NCBI GenBank assembly: GCA_016713245.1
Contig: JADJPM010000004.1
Coordinates: 2,232,001-2,296,000 of the forward strand
DNA from: Verrucomicrobiaceae bacterium
GTDB lineage: Bacteria > Verrucomicrobiota > Verrucomicrobiia > Verrucomicrobiales > Verrucomicrobiaceae
Reading direction: 5' to 3'
Length of the DNA: 64,000 nucleotides
Numbering within the stretch: position 1 is the first letter of the stretch; each line of letters starts with the position of its first letter. The notes beneath the pieces are model-generated. The model worked only from the letters and a program-made list of their open reading frames with translations, had not been told where the DNA came from and did no database searches. Made by a program: the position numbers and the translations under genes. Shown here one piece after another: positions 46,301 to 54,447 of this stretch.

Positions 46301-47523
46301 GCTTCCTCGGCATCAAGCAGGTGAAAATCGAAGACGCAGGCACCGGCTGGAAGACCTCCCACCGTCACAACCTCCTCCAGAGCAGCGATGGCAACTTCCG
46401 CCCCGTCGATCTCGAATTCGCCCCCGATGGCAGCCTCTATGTCATCGACTGGCATAACGTGCTCATCGGCCACATGCAGCACAACGCCCGCGATCCCCTG
46501 CGCGACCACGTCCATGGCCGCATCTACCGCATCACCTATCCCGGCCGCCCGCTGGTGAAGGCCGCGCCCGTCGCCGGTGCGCCGGTGGCTGCCCTTTTGG
46601 AAAACCTGAAGGCCCCCGAAATGCGCCAGCGCTACCGCACCCGCCGCGAACTCCGTGCGCATCCCGCCAGCGAAGTGCTGCCCGCCGTCAAAGCCTGGGC
46701 CGCTGAGCAAAAAGACACCCACGCCAAGCTCGAAGCCCTCTGGACCACCTGGGGCCTCAATGCCGCCGATGAAGGCCTGCTCCGTGAAATGCTCGCCTCC
46801 AGCGACTTCCATGCCCGCGCCGCCGCCGTCCGCGTCCTGCGTTACAACACCCACCGCGTGGCCGATCACGTCGCCCTGCTCGAAAAAGCCGCTGCTGATG
46901 AAAATGGTCGCGTCCGCCTCGAAGCCATCGTCGCCGCCTCCTGGCTGCCGAACATCCCCGCCGCGAAAAACATCGTCGCCATCGCCTCGAAGCTCCCGCT
47001 CGATGATTGGAACAAAAACGCCGCCAAAACCGCCGCCGACCGCCTCGCCGGTGTCGTCGAAGTCGTGAAGCCGGAGTACACCGTCGCGAAGCCACCCGCT
47101 TACCTCAGCGATGTCGCCAAAGGCCAGTTCACCGCCGGACAGGAAGTCTATTTCCGCGAAGGCCACTGCGTCACCTGCCATCAGCCGAACGGTGCTGGAC
47201 TCGATCCCGCCTTCCCCAGCATCGTGAACAGCCCCTGGGTCACCTCCGACAAGGAGCGCCTCATCAAGATCGCCATGTTCGGCCTCATGGGCCCCATCAA
47301 AGTCGGCGACAAAGAATACAACGGCCAAGTCCCCATGACCCCCTTCGGCGGCATGCTCAAAGACGAGGAACTCGCCAACGTCCTCACCTTCGTCCGCAAC
47401 CACTTCGGCAACAAAGCCGATCCCGTCACCCCCGCCGAAGTCAAAGCCATCCGCGACGCCAACAAAGGCCGCATGATGCTCTTCACGACGGACGAACTGC
47501 TGAAGCTGCATCCGATGAAGTGA
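43366..47523 (+). CDS. ThuA / SGNH / PVC-type dehydrogenase / cytochrome c fusion protein
   Basis: A 1385-residue exported protein. Signal peptide MKHLLFSLALLGSVASA is followed by a ThuA-like domain (about 25-290; KIVLVAGDEEYRTEESMPML, GFRTATHAF), an SGNH/GDSL-hydrolase-like domain (about 365-600; IVLVGNGLAERDTWYSRIE, FGYNESF, GYAEVAKML), a PVC-type membrane-bound dehydrogenase propeller (about 700-1070; GYKVEMFASEKEFPNLANPM, NPWGFVFDQWG), HEAT-like helices (about 1075-1235) and a haem c domain with CVTCH (1268-1272). Such fusions are typical of Planctomycetes and Verrucomicrobia and are linked to sugar or polysaccharide oxidation in the periplasm. Substrate unknown. The start was chosen at the signal peptide. 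Confidence 0.85.
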   Translation: MKHLLFSLALLGSVASAQEYLEIAANPGGAGGGKKIVLVAGDEEYRTEESMPMLAKILAKKHGFNCIVLFSTDEKAGYIDPNNQKNIRGTELLGDADLMIIGTRFRQLPDDHLANFAKFLNAGKPVIGFRTATHAFSGGAKTGDFKWSEFGLKILGEKWVAHHGAHKKEGTRSVFETANLKHPVLRGVDEIFGTTDVYAVKNLDLSKATVLLRGAVTETLHDRSVPIRGPKNDPMQALAWLFEYTAPDGKATGKSFCTTMGASVDFADEDLRRLIVNAAHHLLGLEVPAKADVAFVDPFSPTMYAALKSDYYKERNLKPGDFATGKSPSLGLPGDKKAAKSTQPDNAPHAPSAEPPAATSARTQNVAPPTKGERIVLVGNGLAERDTWYSRIETELQLRYPNQALFFRNMGHVGDTPGFRPHPARVSQWAFPGAEKFHPDKTTHNGKGFYPTPDQWLTHLKADTVVGFFGYNESFDGASKVGNFEAELDAWVVHTLSKAYNGKTAPRVVLVSPVAYEDQSAKRDLPKGDVENSNLLLYAAAIEKVAKKHSLTYIDLFSPTKAIYAKGGDAFTTGGFVPTDAGYAEVAKMLATGLYGHASYESKADPKLVHEAVKQKDWFWNCDYNILNGVHTHGQRYNPYGPQNYPDEVKKTREMAALRDELVSQVVSGKTTDLKVDDSKTHKLAEVPTNYVPSVKNGSTKYLYGEEATKTLTVPEGYKVEMFASEKEFPNLANPMQMSFDNKGRLWVATMPTYPHYRPGDALPNDKLLIYEDTNGDGKADKETVFADKLHLPIGFEFAPEGVYVTQEPNVVLIRDTNGDDKADSMEIILGGFDTHDTHHAISAFTADPSGAFMMCEGVFLHSNVETPYGPVRCVDGGFFRYSPQRGQLERTIQMGIPNPWGFVFDQWGQDFLLHTSGTTMNWALPVEVKPTFGSKTPSTADLVPNEHKVRPTSGLEVVSSRHFPDDVQGDLIYCNAIGFLGIKQVKIEDAGTGWKTSHRHNLLQSSDGNFRPVDLEFAPDGSLYVIDWHNVLIGHMQHNARDPLRDHVHGRIYRITYPGRPLVKAAPVAGAPVAALLENLKAPEMRQRYRTRRELRAHPASEVLPAVKAWAAEQKDTHAKLEALWTTWGLNAADEGLLREMLASSDFHARAAAVRVLRYNTHRVADHVALLEKAAADENGRVRLEAIVAASWLPNIPAAKNIVAIASKLPLDDWNKNAAKTAADRLAGVVEVVKPEYTVAKPPAYLSDVAKGQFTAGQEVYFREGHCVTCHQPNGAGLDPAFPSIVNSPWVTSDKERLIKIAMFGLMGPIKVGDKEYNGQVPMTPFGGMLKDEELANVLTFVRNHFGNKADPVTPAEVKAIRDANKGRMMLFTTDELLKLHPMK

Positions 47524-47564
47524 GGCAGACGCGAAGGGCAAAGGGCGAAGGGCTTGGAGTTCCT

Positions 47565-47594
47565 TCGTCCTCCTACTCGAACTCGTCCTCGATC
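47565..47594 (-). repeat. 30-bp interspersed repeat, copy 2
   Basis: The minus strand reads GATCGAGGACGAGTTCGAGT then AGGAGGACGA, matching 20519-20548 with one mismatch. It lies in the 235-bp gap between the dehydrogenase fusion and hsdR (47524-47758), which otherwise shows no gene. Confidence 0.6.
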
Positions 47595-47758
47595 GGTTGG
47601 CCTACGGAACACACGGACGACACGGAATTGGTCAGACGTGAGACGTCAGTGTTTTAACCTTCGCGGTGATTCGTTGCCATTCCGGCTTCCATCCGCGTTG
47701 AAGCCATCCTTCAGAGGTCCACCGCAGAGGTTGGAAGGTCGCAGAAGGTGTCAGAACC

Positions 47759-50149
47759 TCACGCCACGCCCTCGTAAAGATAACGCTGAAAGCCTGCAAA
47801 GGCCGCGCCGATCTCCTCTGGTTGCCCCAGGTCGACCATCCAATTGGCTGGCGGACCGTATTTGAGCCTGAGGAGCGGGACCAGCTTCTCCGTGCTCAAC
47901 TCCTCGACACCCTCACTGACATAGTGAGACAATACGAAGTCGAGGAAGACCTGCTGCTTGCTGTTGAAGTGCGTGCTGATCTCCACCTTTGCCTTGGCGG
48001 CACGCTGCTCGCGAGTGAGCGGTGGCAGGGTGTAGGCCACATAAGCCAACACGTCGAAAAGGTCGCTGTTCGTGGCATCGATCACTTTCTGCATCTCAGA
48101 CAACTGTTCGTGGCCAAATCCCTTCTCGGCGAGGGCTGCCAGCAGCTTTTTGCGTGTGTCCGGCTCACTCCAAAGGGCTCTCAGCTCAGCCTCGCTCTGG
48201 AAGAAATCTGGCAGCTTGCCGAAGAGCAGCTCCATGAACTCCTGCGCACTCATCGGCTTACCGTCGGCATGCCAGAAGGTCGTCATCATCATGTGCTGGA
48301 TGGTTCGTTCTTTGCCATCCGCGAGCTTCACCTTCACCTTCTTGCGACACACGCACGGCCGTTTGCCACATTTGGGGCACGGCTCTTTCGGACAATCGCA
48401 GGGCGACTTGCCGCAGACATCGCAGGGCTTCGGCGGCTTCACTTCGCAGGCGCAGGGGCGCTGGCCGCACTTGGGGCATGGCTCTTCTTCTTGCGGCGGG
48501 CCGTCCCATTCCGGGTCTTGGAATTTGAGGTGCGCCTTCACGAAATCATAGATCGTGAAGTAATCCTTCCCGTCGAAGAGCCGCGTGCCGCGTCCGATGA
48601 TCTGCTTGAACTCGATCATCGAGTTCACCGGGCGCATCAGCACGATGTTGCGCACGTTGCGGGCGTCCACGCCGGTGGAGAGCTTCTGCGAGGTGGTCAG
48701 GATCGTGGGGATGGTCTTTTCGTTGTCTTGAAAGTCCCGCAGCCATTGCTCGCCGATGTCGCCGTCGTTCGCTGTGACGCGGTGGCAGTAGTTCACGTCC
48801 TTACTCGTCTTCAGCTGGTTGATGAGGTCCCGCACCAGCAGCGCGTGGGCTTGGTTGGCGCAGAAGACGAGGGACTTTTCGTTTGGGTTGATCTGCGACA
48901 GGAAGATTTCCACCCGCTTCTTCTCCCGCTCGCGGATTTCGATGATCCTGTTGAAGTCCTTCTCCTCATAGACCTTCCCCGCCTCGATCTCACCCTCCAC
49001 CACGGCGTCGTCCGAAGTCCAAACGTAGTAATCCATCGTCGTCTGGATCTGCTTCACGCGGAAAGGGGTCAGGAAACCATCGTTGACGCCTTCTTTCAGC
49101 GAATAGATGAACACCGGCTCGCCGAAGTAGGCGTAGGTGTCCACGTTGTCTTTGCGCTTCGGCGTGGCCGTGAGACCGAGTTGCACGGCGGGCGCAAAGT
49201 AATTGAGGATGCCACGCCAGTTGCTCTCATCATTTGCCCCGCCGCGATGGCACTCATCGATGATGATGAAATCGAAAAAGTCCGCCGGGTATTGACCAAA
49301 GTAGGGCGTGGGGTCTCCTTCGACGACCGGGCCGGTCATGAAGGTCTGAAAGATCGTGAAGAAAAGGCTGCCGTTCGTGGGTGGCTTGCCGGACCGGCGG
49401 ATTTCATCGGGACTGATGCGGACGCAAGAACCCGGTGTGGCATCCTCGAAGGCCGAGAACGCATTGAAGGCCTGGTTCGCGAGGATGTTTCGGTCAGCGA
49501 GGAAAAGGATGCGCGGGCGGCGCGTCGCCTCGCGGCTCAGGTTCCAGCGGGCGTGGAAGAGCTTCCACGCGATTTGGAAGGCGATGAAGGTCTTTCCAGT
49601 GCCCGTCGCCAGCGTGAGCAGGATGCGGTCACGGCCCGCCGCGATGGCCTCCAGCACGCGTTCGATGGCCGTGTCTTGATAGTAGCGCCCGGGATGCGAG
49701 CCGCCTTTGTCCTCGTAGGCCACGGCGGCGAAGCGGTCACGCCAAGCATTGGTTTCCTCAAAGGTCCGATCCCACAGCTCGTCAGGAGAAGGATAGGCAT
49801 CCACATCGCCCTCCTCACCCGTTTGCATGTCGATGCCGTAGATGCCCTTGCCGTTGGTCGAGTAGGTAAAGCGAACCCTGAGCTTGCCGGCATACAATTT
49901 AGCCTGCGCCACGCCTTCAGTGACAGCTTCACCCACCGCCTTCGCCTCCACCACCGCCAGCTTCGTGTTTCGATATTCCAGGATGTAATCTGCGATCAGC
50001 GGTTTCCCACGCTTCCCTTTGCCCTCAATGCGTCCAGGGAGGATCTCGCAGTTCTTTTCCCGACGGATGCGGCTGCCCTCCACCACGCCCCAGCCCGCCG
50101 CCTTCAGGGCGGGGTCGATCAGTTCGGCGCGGGTTTCGGCTTCGTTCAT
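47759..50149 (-). CDS. hsdR: type I restriction enzyme R subunit with Cys-rich insert
   Basis: A 796-residue HsdR/EcoEI-type translocase-nuclease. The N-terminal nuclease core includes YILEYRNTKLAVVEAKA (about 44-60). The helicase domain has Walker A LATGTGKTFIAF (about 180), DECHRGG (about 293) and GRGTRLFDG (about 534), followed by a C-terminal domain. Between helicase and C-terminal parts (about 565-625) is an unusual repeat of CPKCGxxPCxC-type motifs, with over ten cysteines, that could form zinc knuckles. It is the last gene of the minus-strand operon, separated from hsdM and hsdS by five accessory genes. It cuts unmodified DNA together with HsdM and HsdS. Confidence 0.9.
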   Translation of the reverse strand: MNEAETRAELIDPALKAAGWGVVEGSRIRREKNCEILPGRIEGKGKRGKPLIADYILEYRNTKLAVVEAKAVGEAVTEGVAQAKLYAGKLRVRFTYSTNGKGIYGIDMQTGEEGDVDAYPSPDELWDRTFEETNAWRDRFAAVAYEDKGGSHPGRYYQDTAIERVLEAIAAGRDRILLTLATGTGKTFIAFQIAWKLFHARWNLSREATRRPRILFLADRNILANQAFNAFSAFEDATPGSCVRISPDEIRRSGKPPTNGSLFFTIFQTFMTGPVVEGDPTPYFGQYPADFFDFIIIDECHRGGANDESNWRGILNYFAPAVQLGLTATPKRKDNVDTYAYFGEPVFIYSLKEGVNDGFLTPFRVKQIQTTMDYYVWTSDDAVVEGEIEAGKVYEEKDFNRIIEIREREKKRVEIFLSQINPNEKSLVFCANQAHALLVRDLINQLKTSKDVNYCHRVTANDGDIGEQWLRDFQDNEKTIPTILTTSQKLSTGVDARNVRNIVLMRPVNSMIEFKQIIGRGTRLFDGKDYFTIYDFVKAHLKFQDPEWDGPPQEEEPCPKCGQRPCACEVKPPKPCDVCGKSPCDCPKEPCPKCGKRPCVCRKKVKVKLADGKERTIQHMMMTTFWHADGKPMSAQEFMELLFGKLPDFFQSEAELRALWSEPDTRKKLLAALAEKGFGHEQLSEMQKVIDATNSDLFDVLAYVAYTLPPLTREQRAAKAKVEISTHFNSKQQVFLDFVLSHYVSEGVEELSTEKLVPLLRLKYGPPANWMVDLGQPEEIGAAFAGFQRYLYEGVA

Positions 50150-50169
50150 GCGCCATGATTAGCCTTGAT

Positions 50170-50673
50170 TCAGGATTGTCTCCATTTCTTCAGGCGAATC
50201 TGGCATTCTTCGGCGGGCAGATACCGCTCCAGCGAAAGAAGGTGCTCCAGCTTGGCAGCGGCGATCTCCCCGGTCATCACCTTGCCAGCTACCAGTTGGT
50301 CCATGATCCAAAGCGTCCCATGCACCTCGACATGGCGGGCCCTGCCTGCCTTTCGCAGGGCCTTGTCACCGGAGATCAGCATGGCGTCCAACTTCATGGC
50401 TAGGAAGAGCACGGAGCAATCATTGAACTTCGCCTTGCTGCCCACTTCTCGTTCCAGCTCAGAGACTTGGTCCAATTCCTCAAAGCTCAGTCCATGTTCC
50501 CGCACCTGCCCGCTTTTGAAGTAAGCCAAAGCCTGCACATGGCCCCCGTCCTCCAGCTCGCTTTTGATGAGATCCGTGGTGTGCGTCTCCACTCCGAGCT
50601 GGAACCACAGATCAAACAACCCGGCCAGTTCGAGATCGATCAGCACATTGGCATCCTGGACGGCGATTCTCAT
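50170..50673 (-). CDS. PIN-domain protein, putative toxin
   Basis: A 167-residue PIN-fold protein beginning MRIAVQDANVLIDLELAG (first acidic residue Asp7), with KFNDCSVLFLAMKLDAMLIS (about 82-101) and GDKALRKA carrying the remaining acidic residues. PIN domains are Mg-dependent ribonucleases, often toxins. Downstream of the XRE-ImmA gene by 17 nt, which would be its antitoxin or regulator in a two-gene module inserted in the restriction locus. Start ATG 50673. Confidence 0.7.
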   Translation of the reverse strand: MRIAVQDANVLIDLELAGLFDLWFQLGVETHTTDLIKSELEDGGHVQALAYFKSGQVREHGLSFEELDQVSELEREVGSKAKFNDCSVLFLAMKLDAMLISGDKALRKAGRARHVEVHGTLWIMDQLVAGKVMTGEIAAAKLEHLLSLERYLPAEECQIRLKKWRQS

Positions 50674-50690
50674 GTCGGATGCTCAAGGGG

Positions 50691-51791
50691 TTAGGCTGCC
50701 TCCGAGGCAAAGAGGTGGTCAAACTCACGCAGGCTCACATTCAGAAACTCCGCAGCTTTTGCCCGGGTGATCAGTTCCTGCGCCGCCGCTCGATACACCA
50801 GTTGCGCATAGCGATTGGCTTTCTCTGCGCCCGGCCAGATGCCCGGCTCTGTTTTCCGATGCTTGCTGTTCAGGAAGTGGAAGGACTTGAGCTGGCTCGG
50901 GGTGATGATCTTCAGATCGGCGGCACGGCGCATCAGCGCGGCGATGGAGATGCCCCAGTCTTCTTTAAGTCCGATGCGCTCACGCAGACTGATGCCATCG
51001 GGACGTTTCAGGCCCACCCGGGCCCGCAGCGCCACCGCAGGCAGCAGCAGCGCCCCGGCGAAGCGGTAGCAAAGCGCTTCCTTCAGCTTGTGGCTCACGC
51101 CTTCGGGCAGTTTCATCACCAGATGCCCCAGCTCGTGCAGGGCGGTCAGACGCTTGCGGGGCAGATCAGAGTTCAGCCACTCGGCCAACACGATCACTGG
51201 CGTGTCCGCATCCGCCCAGCCGGAGAACCCGTTGAAGCTCTCATCCGCCTTCACCTCCGTCACCTTGATGCCGTGTTCTTCCAGCATCTCATGCACATTG
51301 TTCAGCGCGTCCTCACCCAGCTTCCATTTCTGCCGGATCAGGTTCGCCGCCTTCTCAGCCTCAGTTCCGAGTGCCTCCTCATCATCCGGGCGCCGGTGGC
51401 TCAGGTCCGCGCGTGGCAGCGCCAACCCGCTGATCTCCAGGATCTCCTCGATTTGGAGATATTGCTCAAAGTAATCGGCCGCCGCCTCCCGGACCCGGTT
51501 CACCTCCCGTTCGGGAAACTTGGTCAGCTTGCGAAACTCGATGCTGGCCAGCGTCACCGCCTTCTGGCGGAAGAAGTAGCCTGCATCCAGATCAAAGACC
51601 CGCGCCAGTGCCCGCACCACGGAGGAGTCAGGCCCCATCAGGCCCTTCTCGTATTTTTGCAGCGCCGCATGCGATAGCTGGCTGCCCAGAGCGGTGAGCT
51701 TTTCCGCCACTTCACGCAGCGTCAGGCCGCGCATCAGGCGTGCCCGGCGCAGGCGCTCGCCGAAACGTTGTTTGCTGTTGGTGTCCCCCAT
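50691..51791 (-). CDS. XRE-family regulator with ImmA/IrrE metallopeptidase domain
   Basis: A 366-residue protein. The N-terminal helix-turn-helix (about 9-70; FGERLRRARLMRGLTLREVA) is followed by a zinc metallopeptidase-like domain with the HExxH motif TALHELGHLV (about 203-212) and downstream EALCYRFAGALLLP (about 225-240). XRE-COG2856 proteins act as antitoxins or phage-repressor-cleaving regulators. The PIN gene follows after 17 nt, so the pair looks like a toxin-antitoxin unit (inference). It may also control the surrounding restriction genes. Confidence 0.8.
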   Translation of the reverse strand: MGDTNSKQRFGERLRRARLMRGLTLREVAEKLTALGSQLSHAALQKYEKGLMGPDSSVVRALARVFDLDAGYFFRQKAVTLASIEFRKLTKFPEREVNRVREAAADYFEQYLQIEEILEISGLALPRADLSHRRPDDEEALGTEAEKAANLIRQKWKLGEDALNNVHEMLEEHGIKVTEVKADESFNGFSGWADADTPVIVLAEWLNSDLPRKRLTALHELGHLVMKLPEGVSHKLKEALCYRFAGALLLPAVALRARVGLKRPDGISLRERIGLKEDWGISIAALMRRAADLKIITPSQLKSFHFLNSKHRKTEPGIWPGAEKANRYAQLVYRAAAQELITRAKAAEFLNVSLREFDHLFASEAA

Positions 51792-51844
51792 GGGTTACAG
51801 AAAAGCGGAAAATCGGAAAACCGTCAACCCTGCTTTTGCTCTTC

Positions 51845-52768
51845 TCAGGTCTTCACCAGCTTGAAGCTCACTTGGTAGCGATAAAAGCAGATGTTCGGCG
51901 TCATAGCCAAAGCACGGCGGATGCGGGTGTCGTCTTCATGGGCGATGATCGCTCCCAGCACGGTTTGATCGTCCTCGGCCAGTTCGTCTTGGACGTAGCT
52001 CATGTAGCGCAGCGTCTGGCCGACTACGGCATCGCTGGCGCGGCCTTTTTTCAGTTCCACGACCAGCAGGCGCTTTCGGTCCTTGCTGATGGCCAGGATG
52101 TCGAGCGGGCCAGTATCGGTCTGGTATTGCTGGGCCTTCTCGCCGTCCTCCTCGTAGATGTGGTAGTCCTTGCCCAGGTCCGTGTTCGGCCAGTTTTTGA
52201 CCAGAAACTCCTCCAAGTGAGACTCCAGCGCAAAGGACGACGCGTCCTCCACCGTCGCATCCGTCGAGATCAGCTTGGGGGCAGCCGCTCCGCCGAGAAA
52301 TTTCTCCAATTCCTCCCGGTGGACGCTGATGTTGCTGACTGTGCCGATGGAGCCCGTAGAGTTGCGAAGACCTTCGCTCATCGCCGCACGTTCGATGGCC
52401 AGGTTCAGCCAGATCACCGGCCGCCGGTGGGGCAGGATCTTGCCCGCCTCGTAGTAGTAGCCGTCGCTCACCTCCCCCACGCGATACTTGCCCAGGCCAT
52501 CGGGGCACAGCACCACATCCCCTTTTTGGATGCCTTTGGAGACCGTCCACAGCGCCCCGCAGGCCAAACCAGCCCCGATCTTGGACTTCTCAGGGTGCAG
52601 CCCGAGGTAAACGGGGATGAACGCCTTGTTAAACACCCGCCACTCTTCAGGCAGTTGCTGGCTCAGGTCCTGATGAATGCCAAAATCGGCCCCGATGAAG
52701 TTCCCGGCGAAGCATTCCTCCGCGTGAACACTTTTCTGGCCCAGCATGACTCGGTGGTAATTCTTCAT
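51845..52768 (-). CDS. PD-(D/E)xK nuclease, NucS/DUF91-like
   Basis: A 307-residue protein. The N-terminal half (about 1-150) includes GKYRVGEVSDGYYY (about 91-104) and is not assigned. The C-terminal nuclease core has GPLDILAISKDRKRLLVVEL and KKG (about 228-250), giving the D-x(n)-E-x-K triad, then VGQTLRYMSYVQ. This core resembles NucS/EndoMS and related defence nucleases. Overlaps the HNH gene by 4 nt (ATGA at 52765-52768), so the two are translationally coupled. Probably part of the island's accessory defence genes rather than the classical restriction complex. Confidence 0.75.
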   Translation of the reverse strand: MKNYHRVMLGQKSVHAEECFAGNFIGADFGIHQDLSQQLPEEWRVFNKAFIPVYLGLHPEKSKIGAGLACGALWTVSKGIQKGDVVLCPDGLGKYRVGEVSDGYYYEAGKILPHRRPVIWLNLAIERAAMSEGLRNSTGSIGTVSNISVHREELEKFLGGAAAPKLISTDATVEDASSFALESHLEEFLVKNWPNTDLGKDYHIYEEDGEKAQQYQTDTGPLDILAISKDRKRLLVVELKKGRASDAVVGQTLRYMSYVQDELAEDDQTVLGAIIAHEDDTRIRRALAMTPNICFYRYQVSFKLVKT

Positions 52769-53667
52769 CGTTTGGAGGTTTTTTGATGCTTGCGGACAAT
52801 TGCCTTCAGCTTGCCGATGTCACCCGGCTTGCCGTCCATCCGGTGCAGCATGCGGTGGCAGTTGGCGCAGACAGTGATCAGGTCTTCGAGGCGTGTCTTG
52901 ACCTTGGCGTTGAGAGTGCCCAGTGGCTTGATGTGGTGTGCCTCCGCAAAGGACGCACCCAGCGCCCTGCCATAGACGGCCGAAAAGGTCATATCACAGA
53001 CTTGGCAGCAGTAATTGTCACGCATCTTGCGTTGGGTGGCCAGATAGCGGCTGCGCTCTCGGCCTAGATGGGCTTGCACCCACTTTCGATTCTCACACCT
53101 CGCATAGACCTCGTTCGAAGCGTCCTCCATTTGTGCATTGGGCTGCGCTGGCACCACATCCAGAAAGAAAGCCACTGCCTGCTGGCAGAAGTGATCTTCG
53201 ATCCGGGCCATCGTGCCTTGGGTCCTGTCAAAAAAGCCAAAGAAGTGGTTATTCGCCTCCTCATAGTTCTCCAACACGGGTTCGTTAAACTCATTCAAGC
53301 GCAGCCTCCGCTTCAGCCGCTTGGGTTCATCTGCCGTGGCGTCGTCATCCGTCACCTCACGCACAGGCCACAGGGCCTTGGAACGGCGAGCCAGCCCCCG
53401 AATGACCTGTTCTTCCCTGCCGCAGAAGCATGCATAAAACTTCCGCTCAGGGCAGCCGGAAAAGCGATCCAGCCAAATTTCCAGCGAAGGCATGCCCTTA
53501 CCGGCATTTCCGATCACAGCCAGCCAGCCATCCGTATCCGTTGAATGCACACGCCGCGGCTGGCGCACGCGTAGAGAGGTTCCAACCACATGAGGGCGTA
53601 GATCCTCGGTGATTCGTTTCGCCACTCGCAACAGCCAGGCATCTTCTCGGATTCGTTTTGTCTTCAT
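52765..53667 (-). CDS. HNH endonuclease
   Basis: A 300-residue protein whose C-terminal part (about 210-285) is a classic HNH nuclease with structural zinc: NYCCQVCDMTF, FAEAHHIKPLG, LITVCANCHRMLH. Two CxxC pairs and the HH...N...H residues are all present. The N-terminal 200 residues are unassigned and could recognise target or modification. Start ATG 53667 (MKTKRIRED). A relic of hsdS lies directly upstream at 53669. The 4-nt overlap with the NucS-like gene suggests they act together. Confidence 0.8.
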   Translation of the reverse strand: MKTKRIREDAWLLRVAKRITEDLRPHVVGTSLRVRQPRRVHSTDTDGWLAVIGNAGKGMPSLEIWLDRFSGCPERKFYACFCGREEQVIRGLARRSKALWPVREVTDDDATADEPKRLKRRLRLNEFNEPVLENYEEANNHFFGFFDRTQGTMARIEDHFCQQAVAFFLDVVPAQPNAQMEDASNEVYARCENRKWVQAHLGRERSRYLATQRKMRDNYCCQVCDMTFSAVYGRALGASFAEAHHIKPLGTLNAKVKTRLEDLITVCANCHRMLHRMDGKPGDIGKLKAIVRKHQKTSKR

Positions 53668-53668
53668 T

Positions 53669-53765
53669 TTAGAGTTCTCCAGCAAAGGCCTAGTGCAGCA
53701 GCGCCTTCTTCAACGCCTCCAGCGCCGCTAGCTTCCGCTCGCATAGTCTCGTGAGGCGTTGGGTT
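53669..53765 (-). pseudogene. duplicated 3' fragment of hsdS
   Basis: This 97-bp stretch matches the end of hsdS (54448-54545) at roughly 85 percent identity and reads QRLTRLCERKLAALEALKKA then LLH, a TAG in place of CAG, then AFAGEL and a stop. It brackets the DUF429 gene on the other side from the intact hsdS end. Confidence 0.75.
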
Positions 53766-53772
53766 GGGAAAG

Positions 53773-54441
53773 TCATTGTTGGGCGGGAACGATGATCAAT
53801 CCGGTTTCCGATTCGCCGTAATCCTCCAGCGGCTCTCCGCTGGAGGCCTTGTGAGCTGTCAGTGCGCACAAGGCGGCGTCGATGAAGTCAATGCCTACTT
53901 TGGCATCGAACGCGATGCCCGCTTCGCGCAGCAAATGGCTGCGCTGCGACCGCTTTCTCTTCGCATCCGCATCACCACACAGCAGATGCCACGTGATTGC
54001 GTGCGGGAAGGTCTCGAAACTGCAGAAATCGCCACGCCGGGGCCTTTGACCCAATACCGGGTGCGTCGATTTGAGCGCACGATAAAGTTCTGCCCCTCGC
54101 AGCATCCATCCAAAGTGGTTCGTGGTTTCTCCACGAGCCGCGCGTTCTTTCCGTTCCTTCGCTGCTTTTTCGCTCGGTGTTGCGAAGCACCAAATCTTCT
54201 TTTGCATCAATTCACGCTCAGCTGGGCGAGCGCGTCCGTCAGTGCTCCAGCCGCATGGTGCATCTACGGCGATCATCTGGGCTCCCCTCTCGTGGACACT
54301 CCAACACACGAGTTCCGCGATGTCCTTGAAACTTTTGTGCTCCCGATAAACACCACCCGTCAGTGCGACAGCATGAAAGCCTTTGCTGTCGCCGCCAACA
54401 TCAATGCCGACAACGGTGATGGAATTGATTCTTGGATTCAT
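53773..54441 (-). CDS. DUF429 domain protein
   Basis: A 222-residue protein with an RNase H-like fold as in DUF429: VVGIDVGGDSKGFHAVAL (first Asp, about 10-27), MIAVDAPCGWST (second Asp, about 56-67) and IDFIDAALCALTAHKA (about 182-197). The acidic residues fit a nuclease-like site. It sits between hsdS and a duplicated hsdS end, so it looks inserted by recombination. The function of DUF429 is not known; occurrence in defence islands hints at nucleic-acid processing. Confidence 0.75.
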   Translation of the reverse strand: MNPRINSITVVGIDVGGDSKGFHAVALTGGVYREHKSFKDIAELVCWSVHERGAQMIAVDAPCGWSTDGRARPAERELMQKKIWCFATPSEKAAKERKERAARGETTNHFGWMLRGAELYRALKSTHPVLGQRPRRGDFCSFETFPHAITWHLLCGDADAKRKRSQRSHLLREAGIAFDAKVGIDFIDAALCALTAHKASSGEPLEDYGESETGLIIVPAQQ

Positions 54442-54447
54442 AGGATT

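Noticed and set aside
47822..50158. 778-codon open frame antisense to hsdR
   Set aside because: hsdR has clear domains on the other strand; this frame has none.
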